NCBI GenBank assembly: GCA_001298555.1
Contig: LJCW01000326.1
Location: 1-56,799 of the forward strand
Direction of reading: 5' to 3'
DNA length: 56,799 nucleotides
DNA from: Actinobacteria bacterium OV450
GTDB lineage: Bacteria; Actinomycetota; Actinomycetes; Streptomycetales; Streptomycetaceae
A model generated the notes under the pieces. It ran no database searches. It was not told where the DNA came from and saw nothing but the letters and a program-made list of their open reading frames with translations. The stretch's first letter is position 1, and each line of letters starts with the position of its first letter. Both the position numbers and the translations under genes were made by a program. Below are positions 24,070 to 32,830 of this stretch, piece after piece.

Positions 24070-25188
24070 TTGACCGCCATCGACCCCACCGCCCACCTGA
24101 CCGCGGAGCAGATCGAGGAGCTCGGCCGCGAGCTGGACGCGATCCGCGATGAGGTGCTCGCCGACCGCGGCGAGAAGGACGCCGCCTACATCCGCAAGGT
24201 CATCTCGGCGCAGCGCAAGCTCGAGCTGGTCAGCCGGGGCGTGCTGCTGTTCTCCTTCTTCCCGCCCGCGTGGCTGATCGGCACCGCCGGGCTGTCCGTG
24301 GCCAAGATCATGGACAACATGGAGATCGGCCACAACATCCTGCACGGCCAGTGGGACTGGATGCGGGACCCGAAGATCCACTCCACCACCTGGGAGTGGG
24401 ATCACGTCTCGCCCGCCGACCAGTGGAAGCACTCGCACAACGAGCTGCACCACACGTACACGAACGTGATCGGCAAGGACAACGACCTCGGCTACGGCAT
24501 CATGCGCGTCGACGAGGACCAGAGGTGGCACCCGTTCCACCTCGGCCAGCCGCTGTGGAACTTCATCAACGCCTGCTTCTTCGAGTACGGAATCGCAGCA
24601 TACGATCTGGAGCTCGGCAAGAACCTGCAGGGGCGCCGCCGCAAGAACCCGGAGTTCCGCGCGCGGGCCAAGGCCGTCGGCCGCAAGATCCGCAAGCAGG
24701 TGCTCAAGGACTACGTGGTCCACCCGCTGCTGTCGGGCCCGTCGTTCCTCACCACGCTCGCCGCCACGTTCACCGCGAACCTGGTCCGCAACATCTGGTC
24801 CCACTCGGTGATCATGTGCGGGCACTTCCCCGAGGGCGTGCAGGTCTTCGAGCGCCGGTCGATCAAGGGCGAGACGCGTGGCCAGTGGTACCTGCGCCAG
24901 ATGATGGGCTCGGCGAACATCAGCGGCAGCAGGGCCATGCACTTCATGACCGGCAACCTGTCGCACCAGATCGAGCACCACCTGTTCCCGGACCTGCCGA
25001 GCAACCGGTACGCCGAGGTCGCGGTGAGGGTGCGCGCGCTGTTCGAGAAGTACGAGCTGGAGTACGTCACCGGGCCGCTGCCCAAGCAGGTGTTCTCCGC
25101 GTGGCGCAAGGTCTTCCGGCTCTCGCTGCCGAACAGGAAGCCCAAGGTCGGTACGCCGGACCGCGAGCAGGAGCTCGTCGCTGCCTGA
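24070..25188 (+). CDS. Membrane acyl-CoA/fatty-acid desaturase
   Basis: The 372-residue di-iron desaturase has all three histidine boxes: HNILH (88-92), HNELHH (123-128) and HQIEHH (299-304), plus hydrophobic segments near residues 55-80 and 220-250. It should introduce a double bond in a long acyl chain using the reductase upstream. The start is a TTG at 24070 with AGGAG four bases before it; no ATG fits the alignment. The tail (PNRKPKVGTPDREQELVAA) is charged. It precedes, at 260 bases, an operon with a fatty-acid alpha-dioxygenase-like enzyme. Confidence 0.9.
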   Translation: MTAIDPTAHLTAEQIEELGRELDAIRDEVLADRGEKDAAYIRKVISAQRKLELVSRGVLLFSFFPPAWLIGTAGLSVAKIMDNMEIGHNILHGQWDWMRDPKIHSTTWEWDHVSPADQWKHSHNELHHTYTNVIGKDNDLGYGIMRVDEDQRWHPFHLGQPLWNFINACFFEYGIAAYDLELGKNLQGRRRKNPEFRARAKAVGRKIRKQVLKDYVVHPLLSGPSFLTTLAATFTANLVRNIWSHSVIMCGHFPEGVQVFERRSIKGETRGQWYLRQMMGSANISGSRAMHFMTGNLSHQIEHHLFPDLPSNRYAEVAVRVRALFEKYELEYVTGPLPKQVFSAWRKVFRLSLPNRKPKVGTPDREQELVAA

Positions 25189-25448
25189 TTCCCGGTACCG
25201 GTTCGGACCTTTCGGCCGTACCGGCGCCGCCGCCGGGTTCGGTGAGCTCTGCCGGCCGAGGCTCCGACCCGGACGGGCGGACGCCCCTGCGGGTCCCCGG
25301 TGGGCCGGGGGGTGGGGCCGGGGCCACCCGAAGGGGCCACGCCGGGAACCCGTCTGCCCCGCTCGGCACGACACGGCCGCGCGCGTAGGGAAATCTCGTG
25401 GGGAGTGCAGGGAAGCCCCCCGGAAGTCCCCTTCGTGAAGAGGCGCGC

Positions 25449-28310
25449 ATGGACGAGGTCGAGCGGTACGAGCGATACGTCGGCGGCAGCCCGGAGACCG
25501 AGCGGCTGGCCTTCGAGCGGCTGGCGAAGGAGCTCCTGCGCGTCCAGCTCAAGGCGAAGCGGCGCAGCGGCGCCGCCGCCCTGGAGCGGACCTTCCACGC
25601 CAAGGCGGTCCTCGGCGTGGAGAACGGGCGCCTGCGGTTCCGCGACGACCTGCCCGAGCAGCTGCGGACCGGGTTCGCCCGGCCCGGGGCCGAGTACCCG
25701 GTGACGGTCCGGCTGTCCAACGCCAGCGGGGTCCGCCGGCCCGACTCCGCGCCCGATCTGCACGGGGTGGCGCTGCGCGTGGAGGTGGGGCCCGAGGAGA
25801 CCCACGATCTGCTGATGACCAGCTTCCCGGTCTCCCACGCCCGCGACGCGCGCGAGTTCGTGGCCTTCGCCAAGGCCATGGCGGGCGCCGATTCGCGGCC
25901 CGCACAGGGGTTCGCGCTGTTCGTGAAGCTGCCCCTGGCGGTCGGCTGGTCCACGGCGCGCCGCATGCGGCGCAACGTCCTCGCGGGGAGCAGGCGCACC
26001 GTGTCCAGCCTGGCGCTGGAGACGTACTGGAGCCGGGGCGCGATCCTGTGGGGCGCCGCGGGGCCGGTGCGCTACCAGCTGCGGCCCGCTCCGGGCGCCG
26101 CGCCGGCCCCGGCGGGGGCGCCGGCCGGTCCCGACGGCCTGCGGCACGAGCTGGCACGGAGGCTGAGTGCCGGGGACGTCGTCTTCGAGCTGTGCGTGCA
26201 GCGCTACGTGGACCCGCGGCGCACCCCGATCGAGGACGGCGCGGCCGAGTGGAGCGAGCGGGACGCGCCCGTGGTGCCCGTGGCCACGCTGACCGTCCCG
26301 CGCCAGGACGTCCACACGGCCGAGGCGCGCGCCGCCGAGGCGCGGATCGAGCTGCTGGCCTTCAACCCGTGGCACACCGCGGAGGACTTCCGCCCGCTGG
26401 GGAACCTCAACCGAGCCCGCAAGCTCGCCTACGAGGCGAGCAGCGCGCACCGTCTGGGCCGCCGCTTCGTGACCGTGGAGCCGCGCCGCAACGCCCTGCT
26501 CGGGACCCCGTTGCGGGCCGGCTTCCGTGCCGTGAACCGGGTCGTCCCGTGGCACCGGCTGCCCACCCCGGTCGCGCTGCTGAACCTGATGGCGTTCCGG
26601 CAGACGCTGCGCCGGCACAACCTGATCGACACCGAGGTGCACGAGGCGCCGCCCAAGGCGGGCCCGGTGGAGCCGCCGGTGGACGAGGAACTGCTGGTCA
26701 GGCGCAGCTACGACGGCAGTTACAACGACCTGTCGCAGCCGCGCATGGGCGCCGCCGGCGCGACCTTCGGGCGTTCCATGCCGCCGGTGTACCAGCCGGA
26801 CCGGTTCGACACCCCGAACCCGGTGACCGTGAGCAGGGAGCTGCTGCGGCGCGAGGCCTTCATCCCGGCGAAGTCGCTGAACGTGATCGCCGCGGCCTGG
26901 ATCCAGTTCCAGGTGCACGACTGGGTCAACCACAAGCGGGTCCCCGTGGGCACCAGGAGCGTCGAGGTGCCGCTGCCGCCCGGCACCGAGTGGCAGAACA
27001 CCCCGGGCGGACCCCGCGAGAAGGTGATGCGCTTCGGTGACGACGAGCCGCTGGACGCGGCGGGGAGCGGGCGGCCGCCGGTCGTGTTCGCCGGCGGCGT
27101 GTCGCACTGGTGGGACGGTTCGGAGGTGTACGGCGGCGACCAGGCCGTCGCCACGTCCCTGCGCGAGCCCGGCGGCGGCGCCGGGCTGCGGCTGGAGCGG
27201 GGGCACCTGCCGACGAACGCGGAGGGTCTGCCGGTCACCGGGTTCAGCGACAACTGGTGGCTCGGCCTGAGCGCCGTGCACACCCTGTTCGCCCGCGAGC
27301 ACAACGCGGTGTGCGAGGCCCTGCGGCACGAGTACCCGCACCTGGACGAGGACCGGATCTACCACACGGCGCGGCTGATCGTCTCCGCCCTCATCGCCAA
27401 GATCCACACGGTGGAGTGGACTCCCGCGATCCTGGCCACCAAGACGCTCGCCGTCGGGATGCGGACGAACTGGGAGGGGCCGCCGAAGAACTGGCTCGAC
27501 CAGCTGGGCGTCTGGCTGCTGGAGGCGAACGGCAAGGACGGCATCCCCAAGAGCCTGCCCGACCACCACGGGGCCCCGTACGCCCTCACGGAGGAGTTCG
27601 TCACCGTCTACCGGATGCACCCGCTGATCCCCGACGACTACGAGTTCGTCGACCACCGCTTCGGCCGCCGGCTCGACACCCTCGGCTTGAACGACCTCCT
27701 GGGCGCCGCGGCGGAGCCGCTCCTGCGCAAGACCGGCCTGGTGGACTCCCTGTACTCGCTGGGCATCGCCAACCCCGGAGCCATCACCCTGCACAACTTC
27801 CCGCGCTCGCTCCAGGCGTTCCGGCGCGACGGGGAGGTGATCGACCTGTCCGTGGTCGACCTCGTGCGCACCCGCCGCCGCGGCGTCCCCCGCTACAACG
27901 ACTTCCGGGCCGGGCTGCACAAGCCGCGGATCCGCCGGTTCGAGGACCTGTCCCAGGATCCGGAGACGGTCGCGCGGCTGCGGGACGTCTACCGTTCGGT
28001 GGACGACGTCGACACGATGGTGGGGCTCTTCGCCGAGAACCCGCCCGCGGGGTTCGGCTTCAGCGACACCGCCTTCCGCGTCTTCATCCTGATGGCCAGC
28101 CGGCGGCTGCAGAGCGACCGCTTCCTCACCGTCGACTTCCGGCCCGAGATCTACACGCCGCTCGGCATGGACTGGATCGCCCGCAACGGCATGACGAGCG
28201 TCATCCTGCGGCACTGCCCCGAGCTGGCGGGCGTCCTGCCGCGCGGGGCGAGCGCCTTCGTGCCCTGGCGCCCGGTCCAGCCGGTCCGCAACCACGACGG
28301 CCGCGGCTGA
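25449..28310 (+). CDS. Catalase-like domain fused to an alpha-dioxygenase-type heme peroxidase
   Basis: This 953-residue protein joins two heme folds. Residues ~45-335 are catalase-like, with the distal-histidine motif RTFHAKAV (His50), a possible distal Asn in VRLSNASG (Asn91) and an R-x3-Y proximal motif (RKLAY, Arg324, Tyr328). Residues ~415-950 match plant fatty-acid alpha-dioxygenases: AAWIQFQVHDWVNH (distal His490), HWWDGSEVYGG, FAREHNAVCEALR, TVEWTPAIL, and VYRMHPLIP with catalytic Tyr721 and proximal His724. Alpha-dioxygenases add O2 at C2 of fatty acids; the N-terminal domain could act on the resulting hydroperoxide, as in coral catalase-lipoxygenase fusions. The ATG at 25449 has GAAGAGG upstream. 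No signal peptide is seen. Fusion and motifs are seen; the reaction is inferred. Confidence 0.85.
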   Translation: MDEVERYERYVGGSPETERLAFERLAKELLRVQLKAKRRSGAAALERTFHAKAVLGVENGRLRFRDDLPEQLRTGFARPGAEYPVTVRLSNASGVRRPDSAPDLHGVALRVEVGPEETHDLLMTSFPVSHARDAREFVAFAKAMAGADSRPAQGFALFVKLPLAVGWSTARRMRRNVLAGSRRTVSSLALETYWSRGAILWGAAGPVRYQLRPAPGAAPAPAGAPAGPDGLRHELARRLSAGDVVFELCVQRYVDPRRTPIEDGAAEWSERDAPVVPVATLTVPRQDVHTAEARAAEARIELLAFNPWHTAEDFRPLGNLNRARKLAYEASSAHRLGRRFVTVEPRRNALLGTPLRAGFRAVNRVVPWHRLPTPVALLNLMAFRQTLRRHNLIDTEVHEAPPKAGPVEPPVDEELLVRRSYDGSYNDLSQPRMGAAGATFGRSMPPVYQPDRFDTPNPVTVSRELLRREAFIPAKSLNVIAAAWIQFQVHDWVNHKRVPVGTRSVEVPLPPGTEWQNTPGGPREKVMRFGDDEPLDAAGSGRPPVVFAGGVSHWWDGSEVYGGDQAVATSLREPGGGAGLRLERGHLPTNAEGLPVTGFSDNWWLGLSAVHTLFAREHNAVCEALRHEYPHLDEDRIYHTARLIVSALIAKIHTVEWTPAILATKTLAVGMRTNWEGPPKNWLDQLGVWLLEANGKDGIPKSLPDHHGAPYALTEEFVTVYRMHPLIPDDYEFVDHRFGRRLDTLGLNDLLGAAAEPLLRKTGLVDSLYSLGIANPGAITLHNFPRSLQAFRRDGEVIDLSVVDLVRTRRRGVPRYNDFRAGLHKPRIRRFEDLSQDPETVARLRDVYRSVDDVDTMVGLFAENPPAGFGFSDTAFRVFILMASRRLQSDRFLTVDFRPEIYTPLGMDWIARNGMTSVILRHCPELAGVLPRGASAFVPWRPVQPVRNHDGRG

Positions 28311-28323
28311 ACGGGGAGGAGCC

Positions 28324-29703
28324 ATGTCCGCAACCGAAGGCCCCGGCCGCCGCCACCCCGGCCTGGAGGAGCTGCTCGCCCGGCCGCTGCTGGAGACGGT
28401 CTTCGGCCGGCGCACCCACCGGGTCAGCCGGGGAGCCTCCGTACCCGCCGGATCGATGAGCTACAGCTCCCCGCACCCGCCGCGGCCGTTGGACGAGCTG
28501 GAGGAGGCGGTGCTGATCGCCCTCACCGGCGCCTCCGGGCTGACCATGCCCGACCGGCCCTTCGAGGACCCGCGCGATCACAAACCGATCATGGCGAAAC
28601 CGAACCTGAACATGACCGGGCGGACCGCCGGCAGCCCCGACAACGCGCAGGCCACCCACTTCTTCATGATCAACGACAGTGGCACGTACTACTTGCGCAA
28701 ACTGCCGCCCGCCCCGTCGAGCCCCTTCGACCCGGACACCCTGGTCGAGCGGGCCCGCCGGGCCAAGGTACGGGTACTGGACCACCGGCTGGACGTCGCC
28801 GAGGGGATGCGCGACTTCCCGGCCTACCTCGACTCCAACCGGTTCCTGTCCAACCTGCCGGGCACCACCCTGTTCCTGCCGGTGGTCGACCTCTCCCACC
28901 AGTACATCAACGCCCTGATGTACCTGCTCACCCAGCCCGACGGAGCCCGGCCCACCCTCGTCGACGACCGCAACTTCTACCGCCCGGCCGGGGTGCGCAA
29001 GTGGGTGGAGAACGGCTTCCTCAACCCCGGCATCAAGATGCCGCTCGGCGCCCTGGGGCCGATGCGCACCCAGATCGAGGCCGATCTGCTGCTGCAGAAC
29101 ATGATGCTGGTCGCGGACGCGATGGGGCTCGGCGCCTGGATCCACGCCACGATCAGCCCGCAGATCATGCTCGGCGACCCCAAGTTCTCCCGCGCCTACG
29201 GCCGGATGCTGGGCTTCGACTTCGTCACCCCGAAGTTCCGCCCCCTCGACGTCCTTCGCTGGCAGGTACCGCTGCCGAAGTACGCGGCCCTGCGCGCCCA
29301 CCCGGTGGGACTGCGGGCCGGCGGCGAACACCTCATCAAGGCCGCCTGCCCGCCCCACTACCCGTCGATGGCGGAAGCCGTCGACTCCGTCGTCCGGTCC
29401 AAGTTCGGCAAGGACGGCATCTACGCGGACAAGGAGCTCTTCACCCGCGTCTACAAGGACGACTACGCGCAGCGCTACCTCGCGGAGGCGAGCGAGTACG
29501 ACCGGCAGGTCATCGACTGCGCACGGGACATCTGCATGTACGTCCACGAGACCCACGGCCGCTTCCCCGCGCACACCGACGCCATCCACGTGCCCGGCGT
29601 CTGGCTGCAGACGCACCACGTCGAATCCGAGTACTACGACCGGTTCTTCCGGGGCGGCCTGACCGAGGCGCACCGTCGGCACGCCGCCGACTGGGACACG
29701 TAG
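28324..29703 (+). CDS. Nitroreductase-superfamily-like protein, long form
   Basis: At 459 residues this is about twice the normal nitroreductase size. The N-terminal third has a family-like opening (ETVFGRRTHRVSRG) and KPNLNMTGRTAG; the middle has IEADLLLQNMMLVADAMGLG, the helix that packs on FMN in nitroreductases. The last ~150 residues (FGKDGIYADKELF, HETHGRFPAHTDAIHVPGVW) are not recognised. The ATG follows GGGGAGGAG and lies 13 bases after the dioxygenase stop. A flavin reductase or dehydrogenase acting on the dioxygenase product is conceivable. Family placement is by eye only. Confidence 0.55.
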   Translation: MSATEGPGRRHPGLEELLARPLLETVFGRRTHRVSRGASVPAGSMSYSSPHPPRPLDELEEAVLIALTGASGLTMPDRPFEDPRDHKPIMAKPNLNMTGRTAGSPDNAQATHFFMINDSGTYYLRKLPPAPSSPFDPDTLVERARRAKVRVLDHRLDVAEGMRDFPAYLDSNRFLSNLPGTTLFLPVVDLSHQYINALMYLLTQPDGARPTLVDDRNFYRPAGVRKWVENGFLNPGIKMPLGALGPMRTQIEADLLLQNMMLVADAMGLGAWIHATISPQIMLGDPKFSRAYGRMLGFDFVTPKFRPLDVLRWQVPLPKYAALRAHPVGLRAGGEHLIKAACPPHYPSMAEAVDSVVRSKFGKDGIYADKELFTRVYKDDYAQRYLAEASEYDRQVIDCARDICMYVHETHGRFPAHTDAIHVPGVWLQTHHVESEYYDRFFRGGLTEAHRRHAADWDT

Positions 29704-29724
29704 CCCTACCTGAAGGGAGAGGCG

Positions 29725-31440
29725 ATGAGGGTCTACGAGGCCATCGTCAAGGGGCTGGAGGGCGTCGGGGTACGGGCGGCCTTCGGCGGTGCCGGGGAGA
29801 ACGCGGCCGGCCTGATGCTCGCGCTGAAGCACTCCAAGCTGATCCGGCCCGTCATCACGCGCCACGAGCAGGCCGCGTCGTTCATGGCCTGCGGCTACGC
29901 CATGTACACCAACAGGCTGGGGTTCTGCTTCGCGACGGCCGGGCCGGGCGCGTTCAACCTGTTCTCGGGGCTGGCCGTGGCCATGTCGGACTCCTATCCC
30001 GTGCTCGCCGTCTCGGGGTACGCGTCGATGGAATGGCGCGGATGGGGCTCGCTCAACGAGACCTCGGGGCTGAACCGCACGCCCGACTCCCAGGCCATGT
30101 TCGCCGCCACGACCAAGAAGTCCTTCCTGCTCACCGATGCCGCCGACACCTGCGACGTCCTGGAGGAGGCGGTGAACGCCGCCTTCGAGGGCAGGCCCGG
30201 ACCGGTGCACATCCACGTACCCGAGAACCTCACCCACCGGGGCGTCGAGGTTCGGAACTTCCGGCCGGTGAAGCTCGACGTGGCGCCGGTGCTGCCCGAT
30301 CCCGCGCGGGTCGAGGAGATCGCGGACGTACTGGCGGACGCCCTCGCGCAGGGCCGGCGGATCGTCGCGCTCGTCGGCTTCGGCGCGGTGCGCAGCGGGG
30401 CGGGACCCGAGATCAGGCGACTGATCGAACGCTTCCGGATCCCGCTGCTCACCACCCTGGACGGCAAGGGCATCGTCTCCGAGGGGCACCCGCTCGCGGT
30501 CGGCGTCTTCGCGGACAGCGGCCACTCCAGTGCGTGGAAGGCCTTCCGCGAGGCGGACGTGGTGCTGTGCGTCGGCAACTCCCTCAACCAGCACGCGACG
30601 TTCAACTACCACCCCGGCCTCTTCGAGGACAAGCTGCTCATCCACGTGAACATCTCCGAGGGCGAGTTCCACAAGGCCTACCCGCCCGACCACGCGCTGC
30701 TGTCCGACGCGCGGCCGGCGGTGGCCGCCCTGACCGAGGCGCTGGAGCGCAGGGTCGGTGAGGTCCCACCGGTGGAGGTCGACGGGCGGGACTACGAGGC
30801 CCGGCACATCGCCCACCCGACGGAAGGGATCCACCCGGGGCAGCTCGCGCAGTCGATCGGCCGGATGCTGCCGCCGCGGGGGGTGCTGCTCGCCGACGCG
30901 GGGGCCCATCTGGCGTGGCTCGGCTACTACGTGGAGCTGGAGGAGGGGCAGAACTTCCGCAAGGCCGGCTCCTTCGGGCCGATGGCCGGACACGTCAACG
31001 GGGCCATCGGCCTGAAGGTCGCCCATCCGGAGCGGACGGTGGTCGTCGGATGCGGCGACGGGTGCTACTCGCTGTCCGGCTTCGAGCTGATGACCGCCGT
31101 GGAGAACGAGATCCCGGTCATCTGGGTCATCTTCAACGACGGCCAGTTCAAGCTGATCAAGCTCTTCCAGCTGGTCACGTACGGCGAGCCCGCGCTGGTC
31201 GAGTTCCGGAACCCCGACTTCGCGGCGTACGCCCGCGCATGCGGGGCGGAGGGCTACACGGTGGAGACCCTGTCCGAGTTCAAGGAGGCCTTCCGCGCGG
31301 CCCTGGCCTCGGGGAGGCCCGCGCTGATCGACGCCCGGATCACGCGGTGGGCGGTGCCGCACTACAGCCCGTCGCCGGACGGGGTGATCCCGGAGCTGGT
31401 GGACACGCTGGAGGAGCGCCTGCGGGACGGGGAGGACTGA
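29725..31440 (+). CDS. Thiamine-diphosphate-dependent enzyme (acetolactate synthase/2-hydroxyacyl lyase type)
   Basis: The 571-residue protein has the three ThDP-enzyme domains: an N-terminal pyrimidine-binding domain with catalytic Glu48 (TRHEQAASFMACGYA), a central domain, and a C-terminal pyrophosphate-binding domain with GDGCYSLSG (444-452) and IFNDGQ (Asn471), the GDG-x(25)-N Mg2+/ThDP motif. The family includes acetolactate synthase, oxalyl-CoA decarboxylase and 2-hydroxyacyl-CoA lyase; sequence alone does not pick one. As third gene after an alpha-dioxygenase fusion, a lyase cleaving a 2-oxygenated fatty acyl compound is attractive. GGGAGAGG precedes the ATG, 21 bases after the previous stop. 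Confidence 0.85.
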   Translation: MRVYEAIVKGLEGVGVRAAFGGAGENAAGLMLALKHSKLIRPVITRHEQAASFMACGYAMYTNRLGFCFATAGPGAFNLFSGLAVAMSDSYPVLAVSGYASMEWRGWGSLNETSGLNRTPDSQAMFAATTKKSFLLTDAADTCDVLEEAVNAAFEGRPGPVHIHVPENLTHRGVEVRNFRPVKLDVAPVLPDPARVEEIADVLADALAQGRRIVALVGFGAVRSGAGPEIRRLIERFRIPLLTTLDGKGIVSEGHPLAVGVFADSGHSSAWKAFREADVVLCVGNSLNQHATFNYHPGLFEDKLLIHVNISEGEFHKAYPPDHALLSDARPAVAALTEALERRVGEVPPVEVDGRDYEARHIAHPTEGIHPGQLAQSIGRMLPPRGVLLADAGAHLAWLGYYVELEEGQNFRKAGSFGPMAGHVNGAIGLKVAHPERTVVVGCGDGCYSLSGFELMTAVENEIPVIWVIFNDGQFKLIKLFQLVTYGEPALVEFRNPDFAAYARACGAEGYTVETLSEFKEAFRAALASGRPALIDARITRWAVPHYSPSPDGVIPELVDTLEERLRDGED

Positions 31441-31549
31441 GCAGGTGGGCCCTACCGCCGCGGCGCCGGCCGCCTGCGCCGGGCTCGTGGGGTCCCCACG
31501 CCTGGCGATCTTGACCGCACCCGGCGCAGGGGAGCCGCAGACCCCTTTC

Positions 31550-31555
31550 TAGGCT
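31550..31555 (+). promoter_or_regulatory. Candidate -10 box, leaderless AAA gene
   Basis: TAGGCT stands six bases upstream of the ATG at 31562, and the sequence before that ATG has no Shine-Dalgarno. This fits a leaderless transcript, common in actinobacteria. No convincing -35 box is seen. Confidence 0.35.
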
Positions 31556-31561
31556 GACCCC

Positions 31562-32830
31562 ATGTCCGACGAGTCACCCCTCATCCGCAGCCTGCGGGCC
31601 GCTGTCGCCGCCGCTCCCGAAGACGTGCCCCTGCGGCTGCACTTCACCGAACTGCTCATCGCGGAGGGGAGGCACGACGAGGCCGTTGCGCAGGCCGCGA
31701 TCGCGCTGCAGCACGCGCCGGGCGACGAAGCCGCACGGGACCTGATGGTCCGCGCCATGCAACTGCCCCCGGTCGGCCCGCGACCCCCCGCCTTCGACTG
31801 GGCCGCCGCCGAGCAGGAAGTCGCCGGTGTCGTCGGCCCCCGCTTCGCCGCCGGCCCCGCCGACGCCACTGGCCCCGCCGATGCGGGCGACGCCATCGAG
31901 ACCCCGTTGACCGCGGACGGCAGCGGCGACCCGGGCGACGCCTCCGCCTGGGACGTCGACGCCCCCGGCGACGTGCGCCTCGCCGACGTCGGCGGCATGC
32001 AGCAGGTCAAGGACCGGCTCGAAGCCGCCTTCCTCGCCCCGATGCGCAATCCCGAACTCCGCAAGCTGTACGGCAAGTCACTCCGCGGCGGCCTGCTCCT
32101 CTACGGCCCGCCCGGCTGTGGCAAGACGTTCATCGCGCGGGCCGTCGCGGGCGAACTCGGTGCCGCCTTCATGTCGGTCTCGCTCTCCGACATCCTCGAC
32201 ATGTACATCGGCACCTCGGAGAAGAACGTCCACGCCATCTTCGAGGCCGCCCGCCGCCAGGCGCCCTGCGTGGTCTTCCTCGACGAGCTGGACGCGCTCG
32301 GCGCGAAGCGCTCGCGCATGCACCACAGCGGTCTGCGCAACGTCGTCAACCAGCTCCTCGCCGAGCTCGACGGCGTCAACGCCGACCAGAACGAGGGCGT
32401 GTTCGTGCTCGCCGCGACCAACGTCCCCTGGGACGTGGACCTCGCCCTGCGCCGCCCGGGACGCCTGGACCGCACCCTGCTCGTGCTGCCGCCCGACGCC
32501 CCGGCCCGGGAGTCGATCCTCCGCTACCACCTGCGCGAGCGCCCCATCGAGTCCGTCGATCTCGGCAAGATCGTCAAGGTCACCGAGGACTTCTCGGGTG
32601 CCGACCTCGCCCATCTCTGCGAGAGCGCGGCCGAGTACGCGCTCCTGGACTCCGCCCGTTCCGGCACCGTCCGCATGATCGGCACCAAGGACCTCCTGAA
32701 CGCGGCCAAGCAGATCAAGCCGTCCAGCGAATCCTGGTTCGCCGCAGCCCGCAACGTCGCCATGTTCGCCAACGACGGCGGCATCTACGACGACCTGGTC
32801 ACCTACCTGAAGAAGAAGCGCAAGCTGTGA
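31562..32830 (+). CDS. AAA+ ATPase (p97/Vps4-like) with N-terminal TPR-like region
   Basis: Residues ~1-65 form TPR-like helices (LHFTELLIAEGRHDEAVAQA), 80-135 an Ala/Gly/Asp-rich linker, and 138-390 an AAA module: DVGGMQQVKDRLEAAF, Walker A GPPGCGKT (182-189), Walker B VVFLDELDAL (Asp241, Glu242), sensor AATNVPW, and arginine fingers RRPGRLDR. The protein has 422 residues and one AAA domain, so it should act as a hexamer on protein substrates. It is not Mpa/ARC: the OB-fold domains and GQYL tail are absent. Its stop overlaps the next start (GTGA), tying it to two TPR membrane proteins that may act as adaptors. Confidence 0.85.
   Translation: MSDESPLIRSLRAAVAAAPEDVPLRLHFTELLIAEGRHDEAVAQAAIALQHAPGDEAARDLMVRAMQLPPVGPRPPAFDWAAAEQEVAGVVGPRFAAGPADATGPADAGDAIETPLTADGSGDPGDASAWDVDAPGDVRLADVGGMQQVKDRLEAAFLAPMRNPELRKLYGKSLRGGLLLYGPPGCGKTFIARAVAGELGAAFMSVSLSDILDMYIGTSEKNVHAIFEAARRQAPCVVFLDELDALGAKRSRMHHSGLRNVVNQLLAELDGVNADQNEGVFVLAATNVPWDVDLALRRPGRLDRTLLVLPPDAPARESILRYHLRERPIESVDLGKIVKVTEDFSGADLAHLCESAAEYALLDSARSGTVRMIGTKDLLNAAKQIKPSSESWFAAARNVAMFANDGGIYDDLVTYLKKKRKL

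Noticed and set aside
28201..31362. A 1053-codon open frame on the minus strand
   Set aside because: It is antisense to three genes with clear motifs; long antisense frames arise from third-position GC bias. No domain or ribosome site supports it.
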